64,000 nucleotides of DNA from Planococcus soli. Lineage in GTDB: Bacteria > Bacillota > Bacilli > Bacillales_A > Planococcaceae. The position numbers were made by a program, and so were the translations under genes. This document shows, in pieces, positions 7,790 through 15,888 of this stretch. Location of the stretch: the NCBI RefSeq assembly GCF_016881065.1, contig NZ_WXYN01000012.1, positions 1-64,000 on the forward strand, written 5' to 3'. The notes under the pieces are model-generated. The model ran no database searches. It saw only the letters and a list, made by a program, of their open reading frames with translations, and was not told the DNA's origin. Positions within the stretch are counted from its first letter, which is position 1. Every line of letters starts with the position of its first letter.

Positions 7790-8686
7790 ATGAAGGGGAA
7801 TTCTTCAATCATTATGATTTTACTGGCTGCCATGCTTTGGGGAACTACAGGAACAACGCAGGCGCTTGCGCCAGAAACAGCACACCCGGTTGCAATTGGG
7901 GCTATGCGTTTGGCAGTAGGCGGTCTATTCTTATTAGTTATTGTTCTAGTAGCAGGAAAATTGAATTTCAAGAATTGGCCGATCAAGACGACGATACTGG
8001 CTTCTTTGAGCATGGCGTTGTATCAACCGTTGTTCTTTTCGGCTGTCCTTATGACAGGGGTGGCCATCGGAACCGTGGTCACCATCGGAAGCGCACCGAT
8101 TTTCTCCGGCTTCATTGAATGGGTTTTTCTAAAAAAAAGACCTACTGCCATTTGGTGGGTTTCCACTTTTCTCTCCATCTTAGGTTGTCTGCTGTTGTTG
8201 ATGAATCAGGAATCGGTCTATATCAATCCCGTGGGCATCGTACTGGCTTTGGGGGCTGGGATCTCGTTTGCCGGTTACACGCTGGTAAGCAGAGAATTGG
8301 TTGAAGCCTATTCTCCGTTATCCGTAGTAGCTGTGGTTTTCACGCTCAGTGCACTGCTGTTATCTCCACTGCTCTTTGTCTTTGATATGTCTTGGATCAC
8401 GAGTGTGCGTGGTGCGGGAATAAGCATTCACCTTGGGATTGTTGCCACCGGGATTGCCTATTTCCTATTTGCCAAAGGTCTTTCCCGTGTTTCTTCATCA
8501 ACCGCCGTTACCCTTTCGCTGGCAGAACCATTAACCGCAGCCTTATTGGGCGTTTTTGTAGTAGGAGAGCGCTTAAACACCTTTTCATGGTTTGGAATTT
8601 CCCTCTTGCTTGTTGGCATCGGCCTGTTGATCTGGTCGTCCAAAAACACCAATGGCCAACAGGCACTTGAGGTGATTCAGAAATGA
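7790..8686 (+). CDS. EamA/DMT-family exporter
   Basis: The 298-residue protein has ten hydrophobic segments in two EamA repeats, the usual layout of drug/metabolite transporters that export small metabolites. Characteristic are the N-terminal AAMLWGTTGTTQALAP and the second-half SLAEPLTAALLGVFVVGE. GAGGTGAG precedes the ATG. The csaA gene follows with 36 nt between, so the two may be co-transcribed. The substrate cannot be read from sequence. Confidence 0.88.
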   Translation: MKGNSSIIMILLAAMLWGTTGTTQALAPETAHPVAIGAMRLAVGGLFLLVIVLVAGKLNFKNWPIKTTILASLSMALYQPLFFSAVLMTGVAIGTVVTIGSAPIFSGFIEWVFLKKRPTAIWWVSTFLSILGCLLLLMNQESVYINPVGIVLALGAGISFAGYTLVSRELVEAYSPLSVVAVVFTLSALLLSPLLFVFDMSWITSVRGAGISIHLGIVATGIAYFLFAKGLSRVSSSTAVTLSLAEPLTAALLGVFVVGERLNTFSWFGISLLLVGIGLLIWSSKNTNGQQALEVIQK

Positions 8687-8722
8687 GAGGGATTAAAAAT
8701 GATAGGAGGTTGTTCGTTTTCT

Positions 8723-9055
8723 ATGACAAAAATTGAGGATTTCTTTAAATTGGATATGCGTGTTGGGACGATAATTGACGCTGCCCCTTTTCTTGAAGCA
8801 AGAAAACCGGCGATCAAACTGCAAATTGATTTTGGCGAAGAGATCGGCATCAAACATTCTTCCGCCCAAATTACCCGACGGTATTCTCCTGAACACCTTT
8901 GTGGACGTCAGGTGGTTGGGGTCGTGAATCTCCCTCCTATGCGTGTAGCCGGATTTAAATCGGAGGTATTGGTAATAGGTGGTGTACCGGAAGAGGGCGA
9001 CGTCATTTTGTTAAAGCCCGATGAGCCAATCACCAATGGTACACGCATCTCCTGA
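8723..9055 (+). CDS. csaA: CsaA-like tRNA-binding-domain protein
   Basis: This 110-residue protein is a stand-alone OB-fold tRNA-binding domain as in CsaA, proposed to have chaperone or export-related activity. The N-terminus [17 protein letters not shown] and the later [18 protein letters not shown] are diagnostic. The frame opens at 8699, but the family start is MTKIEDF at 8723, with GGAGG 13 nt upstream. The spacing is long, so the upstream ATG (8 extra residues) cannot be excluded. It follows the EamA exporter and ends before a bidirectional terminator. Confidence 0.88.
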   Translation: MTKIEDFFKLDMRVGTIIDAAPFLEARKPAIKLQIDFGEEIGIKHSSAQITRRYSPEHLCGRQVVGVVNLPPMRVAGFKSEVLVIGGVPEEGDVILLKPDEPITNGTRIS

Positions 9056-9116
9056 TCGGTGATTTTGAAATGAGGTTTGGTTATCCAAAACCTGTAGCAA
9101 AAAATCCTATAAGCTA

Positions 9117-9157
9117 ACAAAAGAGCACGATTCCAAATGGAATTGCGCTCTTTTGTT
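9117..9157 (+). terminator. Terminator after csaA
   Basis: AACAAAAGAGC and GCTCTTTTGTT form an 11-bp stem around a partly complementary loop. U-rich flanks on both strands suggest it can work in either direction. Confidence 0.75.
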
Positions 9158-9200
9158 AAAGTTTTAAATTTATTCTTAACTATGCCTATCAAGAATAACA

Positions 9201-9324
9201 GCGTTCGTAATAGTACACTTAAACAGACAAAAGTGGAAAAGCCTTGCTAATCAGCACTGCTTTTCCCTTTGTGTTTTACTAATAGAATAATTACTACTTC
9301 TGATAAGCCTCATATGTTAACTAG
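9201..9324 (+). repeat. A/B intergenic repeat, copy 4
   Basis: Arm A (9201-9232, GCGTTCGTAATAGTACACTT) is followed by a hairpin (GGAAAAGC ... GCTTTTCC, 9235-9267), a 30-nt AT-rich insert and arm B (9297-9324, CTTCTGATAAGCCTCATATG then TTAACTAG). It lies between convergent csaA and the T-box methyltransferase gene. Confidence 0.85.
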
Positions 9325-9336
9325 GCATCAAAATTA

Positions 9337-9366
9337 AACCGTCACTGCACATGGCATCATGACGGT
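9337..9366 (-). terminator. Terminator of the T-box methyltransferase gene
   Basis: AACCGTCA and TGACGGTT form the stem right at the stop codon. T-rich sequence follows on both strands, so it may serve both directions. Confidence 0.7.
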
Positions 9367-9369
9367 TTT

Positions 9370-10161
9370 TCACAACTTCTTCCCGATGTACATGATATGT
9401 TCTGCCATACTCAACAAATCTTCCCGTTCGCATACTTGCTCAGCCAGATCGAGCCAAGCTGCAACAACTTCTGGAGGCTGTTTCAGGAGTTCAGCTTCCC
9501 GCAAATAGAGAAAACCTTCACAATTCAGGACATGAAGCTTTTCAAGATCAAATCCTTCAAAAAAAGGCAGCACCTCTTTGGGGCGCATAAAGAAATTATC
9601 CGTGAAGCCTTGTCCCGCGAAATTTACGTCCTTGAGCATCACTTCTAATTGGGCTTCCCGTTCTTCCTCCAAGATAAACTGGGGATTCTGGACAAGATAA
9701 TCCCACACAAACGAATAAGAAGATACGAAGGCGACAAAAAGGGTTCCTCCAGGTTTCAATACTCTCAAGCATTCCGTTATGGTTAGAATCCGATCCTGTT
9801 CATCGGCTAGATGATACATTGGCCCCATACACAGTACATGGTCAAATTGAGCGTCGCCAATGCGCGATAAATCTCGGCTATCAACACACATGCCCTGCAA
9901 TGGCAGGCCAAGCTCTTTAGCTTTATCCAGCCCAAACGCTACATTATTTGCCGAAAGATCGGCCAAAGTCACATCACAGCCCAACTCAGAGAGGTGCAGC
10001 GCATATTTCCCCGGACCGCCACCGAGATCCAACACCTTATCCATTGGTTGGATATAACGCTTAAGGAAGCGTTTCGTTAGTTCGAATTCGACTTTGTGCC
10101 GATCGAGTCTATTCCATTCGTAGTCCACTGTCTCATCATAAAATTTCCGTACCGTCTCCAT
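9370..10161 (-). CDS. Class I SAM-dependent methyltransferase under T-box control
   Basis: The protein of 263 residues has the Rossmann-type methyltransferase motifs in order: VLDLGGGPGKYALHL (SAM-binding motif I), DVTLADLS (motif II), FDHVLCMGPMYHL (motif IV) and LRVLKPGGTLFVAF. The substrate is unknown. The ATG at 10161 with GGTGGAG upstream is chosen over the ATG at 10191, which has no ribosome site. A complete T-box leader ends 75 nt upstream, so expression should respond to uncharged tRNA; this is an unusual partner for a T-box. The gene is flanked by repeat copies 4 and 5. Confidence 0.85.
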   Translation of the reverse strand: METVRKFYDETVDYEWNRLDRHKVEFELTKRFLKRYIQPMDKVLDLGGGPGKYALHLSELGCDVTLADLSANNVAFGLDKAKELGLPLQGMCVDSRDLSRIGDAQFDHVLCMGPMYHLADEQDRILTITECLRVLKPGGTLFVAFVSSYSFVWDYLVQNPQFILEEEREAQLEVMLKDVNFAGQGFTDNFFMRPKEVLPFFEGFDLEKLHVLNCEGFLYLREAELLKQPPEVVAAWLDLAEQVCEREDLLSMAEHIMYIGKKL

Positions 10162-10237
10162 GCTCTCCACTCCACCAGCTCCTTGCTCCATTTTTAGCTA
10201 CATCACTATTTTTAAGAAAAACTGAATCGATGCCAAT

Positions 10238-10528
10238 AAAAAAACTTCCACCCTTAAGAACTAAATCTTAAGGACGAAAGTTGAGTTTCGTGGTACCACC
10301 TTAGTTTGTTGACGCATTGCTGCCGCCAATCTCATCGGGTACTGACATACCCTATCCCAGTAACGAGGGAATCCGTCTTGCTATCCCCAATCACAAGATT
10401 AGCTTGGCAAGAAGCTCGGAGACTTTATTCGCTAAGTCGATTATTGCTCCTTTTCAGCCGAACGGAACTCTCTGTGAATCATCGATTCTTAGCTACTTTT
10501 CTCTTCAGCGCTTTTCAATTACTAAATT
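10238..10528 (-). ncRNA. T-box leader, lysine-type specifier
   Basis: All T-box parts are visible on the minus strand. Stem I has the AGTA / GAA loop-E pair (AGTA at 10494-10497; GCTAAG pairs with CTTAGC), CAGAGAG, and CGGCTGAAAAGG. The antiterminator motif is AAGGTGGTACCACG (10289-10302), and an intrinsic terminator with T7 follows (10238-10282). The codon in the specifier position, one base after GAA, is AAA (10424-10426), pointing to tRNA-Lys. The variable antiterminator base U would pair with discriminator A73, which fits tRNA-Lys and argues against tRNA-Asn. Confidence 0.88.
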
Positions 10529-10534
10529 TCACTA

Positions 10535-10563
10535 ATCGTACCAATGATTCCGTTAACTGTAAA
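10535..10563 (-). promoter_or_regulatory. Promoter of the T-box transcript
   Basis: On the minus strand TTTACA (10558-10563) and TACGAT (10535-10540) are separated by exactly 17 nt. The predicted start falls a few bases before T-box stem I. Confidence 0.6.
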
Positions 10564-10600
10564 TAGTTGAAATTTCAGAATCGCCTCTACTATTGAATTT

Positions 10601-10654
10601 GATTCGTTAAATTCTACCTATTACTTCTGATAACTCCATGATATGTAAACTAGG
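10601..10654 (+). repeat. A/B intergenic repeat, copy 5 (no central hairpin)
   Basis: A degenerate arm A (GATTCGTTAAATTCTACCTA, from 10601) leads straight into a good arm B (10622-10654, ACTTCTGATAACTCCATGAT then ATGTAAACTAGG). It lies immediately upstream of the T-box promoter and downstream of the LysR gene. Confidence 0.7.
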
Positions 10655-10731
10655 AGTTAATGTGTTCCGAAACTTGAACAATCATATACAATGAATTATG
10701 CATTTGATTATTAGTCAATCGAAACTTTTCT

Positions 10732-11628
10732 TCAATTAAATGAGTCGGATTTTTTTATATTATTTCGAAGTTGCTCTAAAAACAGATTGGCAGCACTCGA
10801 AAACACCTGGTGCTTTTTCCAAATGACGTTTAAGTTAGCCTCTAGTTTCGGAAGCAATGGGACAAAACGGAGCTTGCTGTCTCCGGTTGTGTTAACCAAC
10901 TTATCCAGGCAGAGCGCATAGCCAATGTTTTCCTCCACCATCAAGGCCGCGTTGTAAATCAGGTTATAGGTTCCAACAACATGGAGGTCGTCAATATCTT
11001 TCCCGAACCAGCCTGTCATTTCGTTGCTGACCGCTGTCTGACGTGAAATCAATAAGGGTTTATCCATCAAATCCTCCGGTTGAATAAACGGCTTTTGTGC
11101 GAGTGGATCGTCCTGTCGCATCAAGACACCCCACAGATCTGTCGCCGGCAGCTTTATATAATCGTATTTCTGTTTGTCCATCGGTTCGATGACAATCCCG
11201 AAATCCAGCAGGCCATTATCCAGTTTCTCGGTGATATCATCTGCATTTCCGCTATAAAGATGGAAACGGATGCTTGATTGGCTCTTGAGCAATTCTTTAA
11301 TTGTTTTTGCAATGAATTGCATGGCTTCCGTTTCTCCGCCGCCAATGTAAACTTCCCCGCCAATCTCTTCTTTCGTCCCTTTCAAATTGGCTTCGGTTTT
11401 CTCGGTTAACTCCACAATTTCCTTCGCTTTGTTGAATAGGAACATCCCTTCCTCCGTTAACGTGATCTTTCGATTTCCCCTTTCAAACAGGGTAGTTCCG
11501 AGCTCCACTTCCAAGTCTTTCAATTGCCTCGATAAAGTCGGTTGGGATAGGTGCAGCTGTTTTGCGGCAGCCGAAATATTTTGTTCATTTGCTACCGCAA
11601 TAAAATAGCGCAATACGCGAAGTTCCAT
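10732..11628 (-). CDS. LysR-family regulator of the SDR operon
   Basis: The 298-residue protein has the typical N-terminal winged helix (MELRVLRYFIAVANEQNISA...LSQPTLSRQLKDLEVELGTTLFER) and a periplasmic-binding-protein-like effector domain. GGAAGGGG before the ATG at 11628 sets the start, 11 codons inside the open frame. It is divergent from an SDR gene, the classic LysR arrangement. A motif in the shared gap recurs upstream of the lipoprotein gene at 13731, suggesting that this regulator controls both (inference). Confidence 0.9.
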   Translation of the reverse strand: MELRVLRYFIAVANEQNISAAAKQLHLSQPTLSRQLKDLEVELGTTLFERGNRKITLTEEGMFLFNKAKEIVELTEKTEANLKGTKEEIGGEVYIGGGETEAMQFIAKTIKELLKSQSSIRFHLYSGNADDITEKLDNGLLDFGIVIEPMDKQKYDYIKLPATDLWGVLMRQDDPLAQKPFIQPEDLMDKPLLISRQTAVSNEMTGWFGKDIDDLHVVGTYNLIYNAALMVEENIGYALCLDKLVNTTGDSKLRFVPLLPKLEANLNVIWKKHQVFSSAANLFLEQLRNNIKKSDSFN

Positions 11629-11667
11629 ATTAGTCCCCTTCCCTCTATGCACTAAAAGCATAGTAGG

Positions 11668-11713
11668 TTATTTGATATAGGTATTGGATATCTGAATGGT
11701 ATCACTTTATGAT
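11668..11713 (+). promoter_or_regulatory. Candidate LysR operator and promoter of the SDR operon
   Basis: The box TTATTTGATATAGGTATT (11668-11685) overlaps a TTGGAT -35 (11684-11689); TATGAT (11708-11713) follows after 18 nt. The same box and the same CACTTTATGATG segment recur with identical spacing at 13836-13881 on the other strand. Confidence 0.6.
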
Positions 11714-11752
11714 GAACTCGAATAGATAAAATCATTTTAGGAGGAATTTCAA

Positions 11753-12487
11753 ATGGCAATCGAAGGGAAAGTCATCGTCATCATGGGAGCATCCAGTGGC
11801 ATTGGAGAAGCAACTGCTAGAATTTTAGCCGAAAAAGGCGCCAAATTGGTATTGGCTGCGCGCAGGGAAGATCGGTTGAAAGAAATCAAAGAATCTCTTC
11901 CGGAAGCCCAAATTGTTTACAGAAAAGCAGATGTTTCAAATCATGAAGAAGTGCAGCAAGTCATCGATTTGGCGATTGCCGAGTACGGTCAATTGGATGT
12001 GTTGTTCAATAATGCCGGGATTATGCCTACCGCCCCTTTAGCTGAAACGAGACGCGACGAGTGGAGAAACATGATGGATATCAATGTGATGGGTGTGCTG
12101 AATGGCATTGCAGCGGCGTTGCCAAAGATGGTCGAACAAAAATCCGGTCATATCATCTCCACTGATTCTGTGGCGGGACATGTTGTCTATCCGAATTCAG
12201 CTGTTTACTGCGGAACTAAATTTGCTGTACGGGCCATAATGGAAGGATTGAGACAGGAGCAGCGGGAAAATAACATCAAGTCAACAATTATCTCCCCTGG
12301 AGCTGTCCAGACCGAATTGTATAAAACAATCAATGATAAAGAAGCATCGGCGGCGCTTCATCAAGCTCAATCCGAGTGGGGACTTGCCGCAGAAGATATT
12401 GCCCAGGCGGTCGCTTATGTCATTGATACACCGGATCGCGTTTCGGTCAGTGATATGATCATTCGTCCGACAGCCCAAGAAGTATAA
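11753..12487 (+). CDS. Short-chain dehydrogenase/reductase
   Basis: The 244-residue classical SDR has the cofactor motif GASSGIGEA near residue 12, the DVLFNNAGI motif, the catalytic Ser (STDSVAGH), Tyr and Lys (YCGTKFAV), and the later ISPGAVQTELY loop. Arg residues after the second strand (AARREDR) suggest NADP preference. It resembles YdfG/serine-3-dehydrogenase-like enzymes acting on small hydroxy compounds; the substrate is unknown. AGGAGG precedes the ATG. It is the first gene of a probable two-gene operon with the acetyltransferase. Confidence 0.92.
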   Translation: MAIEGKVIVIMGASSGIGEATARILAEKGAKLVLAARREDRLKEIKESLPEAQIVYRKADVSNHEEVQQVIDLAIAEYGQLDVLFNNAGIMPTAPLAETRRDEWRNMMDINVMGVLNGIAAALPKMVEQKSGHIISTDSVAGHVVYPNSAVYCGTKFAVRAIMEGLRQEQRENNIKSTIISPGAVQTELYKTINDKEASAALHQAQSEWGLAAEDIAQAVAYVIDTPDRVSVSDMIIRPTAQEV

Positions 12488-12522
12488 AATACATTTTACA
12501 AATGATAGGTGGTTTTTTTTTT

Positions 12523-13095
12523 ATGGAAATGCAGGAGTTTATCGATTTTTGCAGAGCAGGCAACCCCATTTCAAGTGCGGATAAGGAATTGCACGGTTTA
12601 TTGGTACAAAGCAGTTTTCAAGCCCAGAAGAAGATGATGGAACTGAACGCAACGTTCCACACACAAGAAGAAATCGTGGCGCTGTTTTCTGAACTGACAG
12701 GTACACATGTCGACGCTTCGTTTTTATGTTTGCCTCCCTTCTATACCGATTTTGGCAAAAATATAACGATCGGCAAAAATGTTTTCATTAACACCGGTTG
12801 CTCGTTTCAGGACCGGGGCGGCATCAGCATCGGCAATGGCTCATTGATCGGCATGAATGTCGCGATCGCTACCTTGAATCATGGCTTGCCGCTCGAAACG
12901 AGAGGCACCACCACTCCCTCTCCTGTAGTCCTGGGCGAAAATGTATGGATTGGTTCGAACGCTACCATCCTTCCCGGCGTCACAATCGGCGACAACGCTG
13001 TTGTTGCTGCAGGTGCAGTAGTCACGAAAGATGTTCCTTCAGACACAGTGGTGGCAGGAGTTCCGGCAAAGGCAGTAAAGAAAATCACGGAATAG
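12523..13095 (+). CDS. Sugar O-acetyltransferase (left-handed beta-helix)
   Basis: The 190-residue protein is of the maltose/galactoside acetyltransferase type. An N-terminal helical segment is followed by hexapeptide repeats (ITIGKNVFINTGCSF, ISIGNGSLIGMNVAI, VVLGENVWIGSNATILPG, VTIGDNAVVAAGAVVTKDV) and the catalytic His region (TLNHGLPLETRG). The end VVAGVPAKAVKKI is typical. The start at 12523 follows GGTGG and a run of ten T residues, so the ribosome-site spacing depends on a homopolymer. It lies 35 nt after the SDR gene and shares its promoter by position. Confidence 0.9.
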   Translation: MEMQEFIDFCRAGNPISSADKELHGLLVQSSFQAQKKMMELNATFHTQEEIVALFSELTGTHVDASFLCLPPFYTDFGKNITIGKNVFINTGCSFQDRGGISIGNGSLIGMNVAIATLNHGLPLETRGTTTPSPVVLGENVWIGSNATILPGVTIGDNAVVAAGAVVTKDVPSDTVVAGVPAKAVKKITE

Positions 13096-13129
13096 CTTCG
13101 CATCAATTTTGACTGGTTTGATAAGCGAT

Positions 13130-13164
13130 AAAAAAGCATCGAGTCTAAGACTTGATGCTTTTTT
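13130..13164 (+). terminator. Terminator of the SDR-acetyltransferase operon
   Basis: AAAAAAGCATC and GATGCTTTTTT with inner AGTCT / AGACT pairing form a strong hairpin with U tracts on both strands. Confidence 0.85.
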
Positions 13165-13224
13165 AATTGAAGACACAGTGCGGCCACACGCTAATTCAAC
13201 AAATACATACAATCTTATTCATCA

Positions 13225-13731
13225 TTACTTATCATTTCGAGCTAAATCAAGTTCGACTGTGACATCACTTTCCCCGATAACTTGGGTAAATCTTTCTACA
13301 TCTTCGATATAGCCGAGACGGGTATAGTTATGGGAAGTAGTGAGGTTTTCATAAAAAAACACCAGGCAATCGTCCCCGTACAGCATGATGTCTCCCGCAT
13401 TAATAACCCCCGGGCTCTCAGAATCTGTCGGAAGACTGTGAGAAAGATAATAGAACTTTTCATTACTATGAAGATCTTCCATATCGATGGTTAACGGAAG
13501 CAATTCAACCATTGCCTGCGTTGTGTCGTTTTCGTAAAGTCGTGCTGTGAATACTTCGCCGCCTATCTGTAATTCTAAAGTTAATAGACTTTCCATATTA
13601 GCTTCATCCCTTTCTTCGTTCATCTCGCTACTTGGCTCTTCTCCATTCTGCTCATCTATTTCGCTGGAAGAACAGGCACTCAGACCGAATGCAATTATGA
13701 ATATGAATAACAGTAAAACTCTTTTTTTCAT
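13225..13731 (-). CDS. Lipoprotein with a cyclophilin-like domain
   Basis: The 168-residue precursor has a signal peptide ending in the lipobox LSAC (Cys near residue 20), an acidic Glu/Asn/Ser-rich linker, and a cyclophilin-like fold domain from about residue 50. Diagnostic strings are FTARLYENDTTQAMVELLPL, FYYLSHSLPTDSESPG and AGDIMLYGDDCLVFFYE. The domain's role is unknown; in other bacteria it is often encoded beside oxidoreductases. AAAGGAG with 8-nt spacing selects the ATG at 13731. Its upstream region carries the same promoter/operator box as the SDR operon. Confidence 0.85.
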   Translation of the reverse strand: MKKRVLLLFIFIIAFGLSACSSSEIDEQNGEEPSSEMNEERDEANMESLLTLELQIGGEVFTARLYENDTTQAMVELLPLTIDMEDLHSNEKFYYLSHSLPTDSESPGVINAGDIMLYGDDCLVFFYENLTTSHNYTRLGYIEDVERFTQVIGESDVTVELDLARNDK

Positions 13732-13835
13732 GCCCATGGCTCCTTTCTTTATGAGATTGCAGATATTCTCATTTCCATTTATACAAACACTGAATATTGG
13801 TTAGTTATCCAAAACTTTATAGTAGTTTTATTAAC

Positions 13836-13881
13836 ATCATAAAGTGCTTGAAATCAAATAACTAATGCCTATATCAAATAA
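13836..13881 (-). promoter_or_regulatory. Second copy of the LysR-type operator/promoter
   Basis: On the minus strand TTATTTGATATAGGCATT (13864-13881) overlaps TTAGTT (13860-13865); TATGAT (13836-13841) follows after 18 nt within CACTTTATGATG. It matches the SDR-operon promoter in order and spacing and reads toward the lipoprotein gene. Confidence 0.6.
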
Positions 13882-13949
13882 ACAACTATGTGTTTTGAGC
13901 ATATGCTATTGAAGGAAGAATTTCGATTCCTAATATTATACTTTTACAG

Positions 13950-13990
13950 AAAAAAAGAGAAAGAAGATGTGCTGCAATCAGCATCTTCTC
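13950..13990 (-). terminator. Terminator of the MerR gene
   Basis: On the minus strand AGAAGATGCTG and CAGCACATCTTCT form a stem with one bulge, followed by TTCTC and T7. It is 60 nt beyond the MerR stop codon. Confidence 0.7.
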
Positions 13991-14052
13991 TCTCCTGGTA
14001 TTAGTGAAGCTACTTTTAGCCTCGCGACGGGTAATTCTCTATTTAAGCTGAA

Positions 14053-14487
14053 TCAGCCGGTTTGTTCGGTTAAAGCGCTCTCGTTATTTACGGGCTCCCA
14101 ATCTCCCGGATTCGTGTCATCAGGTATATTCCCGTTGATGATTTTAAGATAGTGGCTTGCCTTATTTTTCATATATTCGGCTCTCTGTTCGGCTTCTTCC
14201 AACTGGGAAAGTGCTATCTCCTGCTGTTTCATGATAATTTCATAGCGTTCTTGCATCGTTGATCGGCCCTCTAAACATAAATCTACATAACGTTTGATGT
14301 CTTCCACTGACATACCCGATTGTTTCAAGTGTTTCACACCTGTCAGCCAGTTGATAGCTTCATCATCAAAGAGCCGATTATTGTTTTTATCGCGCTGCAA
14401 AGTGGGAACCAGCCCCTTATCTGTGTAGAAACGGACAGCATGATTGGTCAAGCCCAGTAGTTTGGACACTTCTTTAACTGTATACAT
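14053..14487 (-). CDS. MerR-family regulator
   Basis: The 144-residue protein starts MYTVKEVSKLLGLTNHAVRF and continues YTDKGLVPTLQRDKNNNRLF, the two helix-turn-helix/wing parts of MerR. A long coiled-coil dimerisation helix follows (MQERYEIIMKQQEIALSQLEEAEQRAEY). There is no cysteine-based metal site, so an organic ligand or none is likely. GGGAG before the ATG at 14487 decides the start. It is divergent from an aldo/keto reductase gene, a frequent MerR target in Bacillales. Confidence 0.9.
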   Translation of the reverse strand: MYTVKEVSKLLGLTNHAVRFYTDKGLVPTLQRDKNNNRLFDDEAINWLTGVKHLKQSGMSVEDIKRYVDLCLEGRSTMQERYEIIMKQQEIALSQLEEAEQRAEYMKNKASHYLKIINGNIPDDTNPGDWEPVNNESALTEQTG

Positions 14488-14534
14488 ATAGACCACTCCC
14501 AGTATTTTATAATTTTCAATCAAAAACTCTTGCG

Positions 14535-14549
14535 TTCGTGTTACACGAA
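14535..14549. promoter_or_regulatory. Perfect palindrome in the MerR/AKR gap
   Basis: TTCGTG TTA CACGAA is a perfect 6-bp inverted repeat between the divergent MerR and reductase genes. A TTGCGT (14530-14535) and TAGGCT (14555-14560) flank it with 19 nt between, the long spacer typical of MerR-activated promoters. The assignment is inferred from position and symmetry. Confidence 0.45.
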
Positions 14550-14622
14550 GCTGTTAGGCTAATATTAATCCAAAGAGTTGAAATTGTAAATTCTCATTAA
14601 ACCATAAACCGAATTTAAATGA

Positions 14623-15510
<888 letters not shown>

Positions 15511-15518
15511 AAAGTTAT

Positions 15519-15566
15519 AAACTAGAAGAACCGGATTCCGTTAAAGAAATCCGGTTCTTCTAGTTT
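15519..15566 (+). terminator. Terminator of the aldo/keto reductase gene
   Basis: A perfect 19-bp stem (AAACTAGAAGAACCGGATT and its complement) surrounds a 10-nt loop. The U tract is short, but the stem is very stable. Confidence 0.75.
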
Positions 15567-15632
15567 AAAGATGAGATGAATACAGAGACCTGATTATCTC
15601 CACCACCTCTATATTTAAGATTTCTTTGAAAG

Positions 15633-15785
15633 ATGGAGTTTCCTCAACTAAATATGTTACAAAGAGAATGGGCCAAAGTACTGTTGGAATATAAGTCTCT
15701 TTGCTTTAATAAGGCAATCCAAACTTTGGAATTCGAACAACTTTTTAATCACTTATTAGGACGGATTCATATAGAGCGTTCGTAA
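15633..15785 (+). CDS. Possible small protein ending inside a repeat
   Basis: An open frame of 50 codons starts MEFPQLNMLQREWAKVLLEY and ends ...GRIHIERS, with its TAA inside arm A of repeat copy 6. Composition looks protein-like (helical, mixed charge), but the ribosome site is weak (GAAAG). It may be the truncated N-terminus of a gene cut by the repeat. I recognise no family. Confidence 0.3.
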   Translation: MEFPQLNMLQREWAKVLLEYKSLCFNKAIQTLEFEQLFNHLLGRIHIERS

Positions 15786-15867
15786 AAGTACACTTATACA
15801 GAAAACAGAATTGGAAAGAAGCTATTATGCTCCTTCCCTTCCGATAACTCTTGATATGTAAAATAAG
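15776..15867 (+). repeat. A/B intergenic repeat, copy 6
   Basis: Arm A (15776-15808, GCGTTCGTAAAAGTACACTT) is followed by a weak hairpin (TTGGAAAGAAGC ... GCTCCTTCC) and arm B (15837-15867, CCGATAACTCTTGATATGTA). It lies between convergent reductase and kinase genes. Confidence 0.85.
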
Positions 15868-15888
15868 AAAGAGCCTTCACAATCTTCC

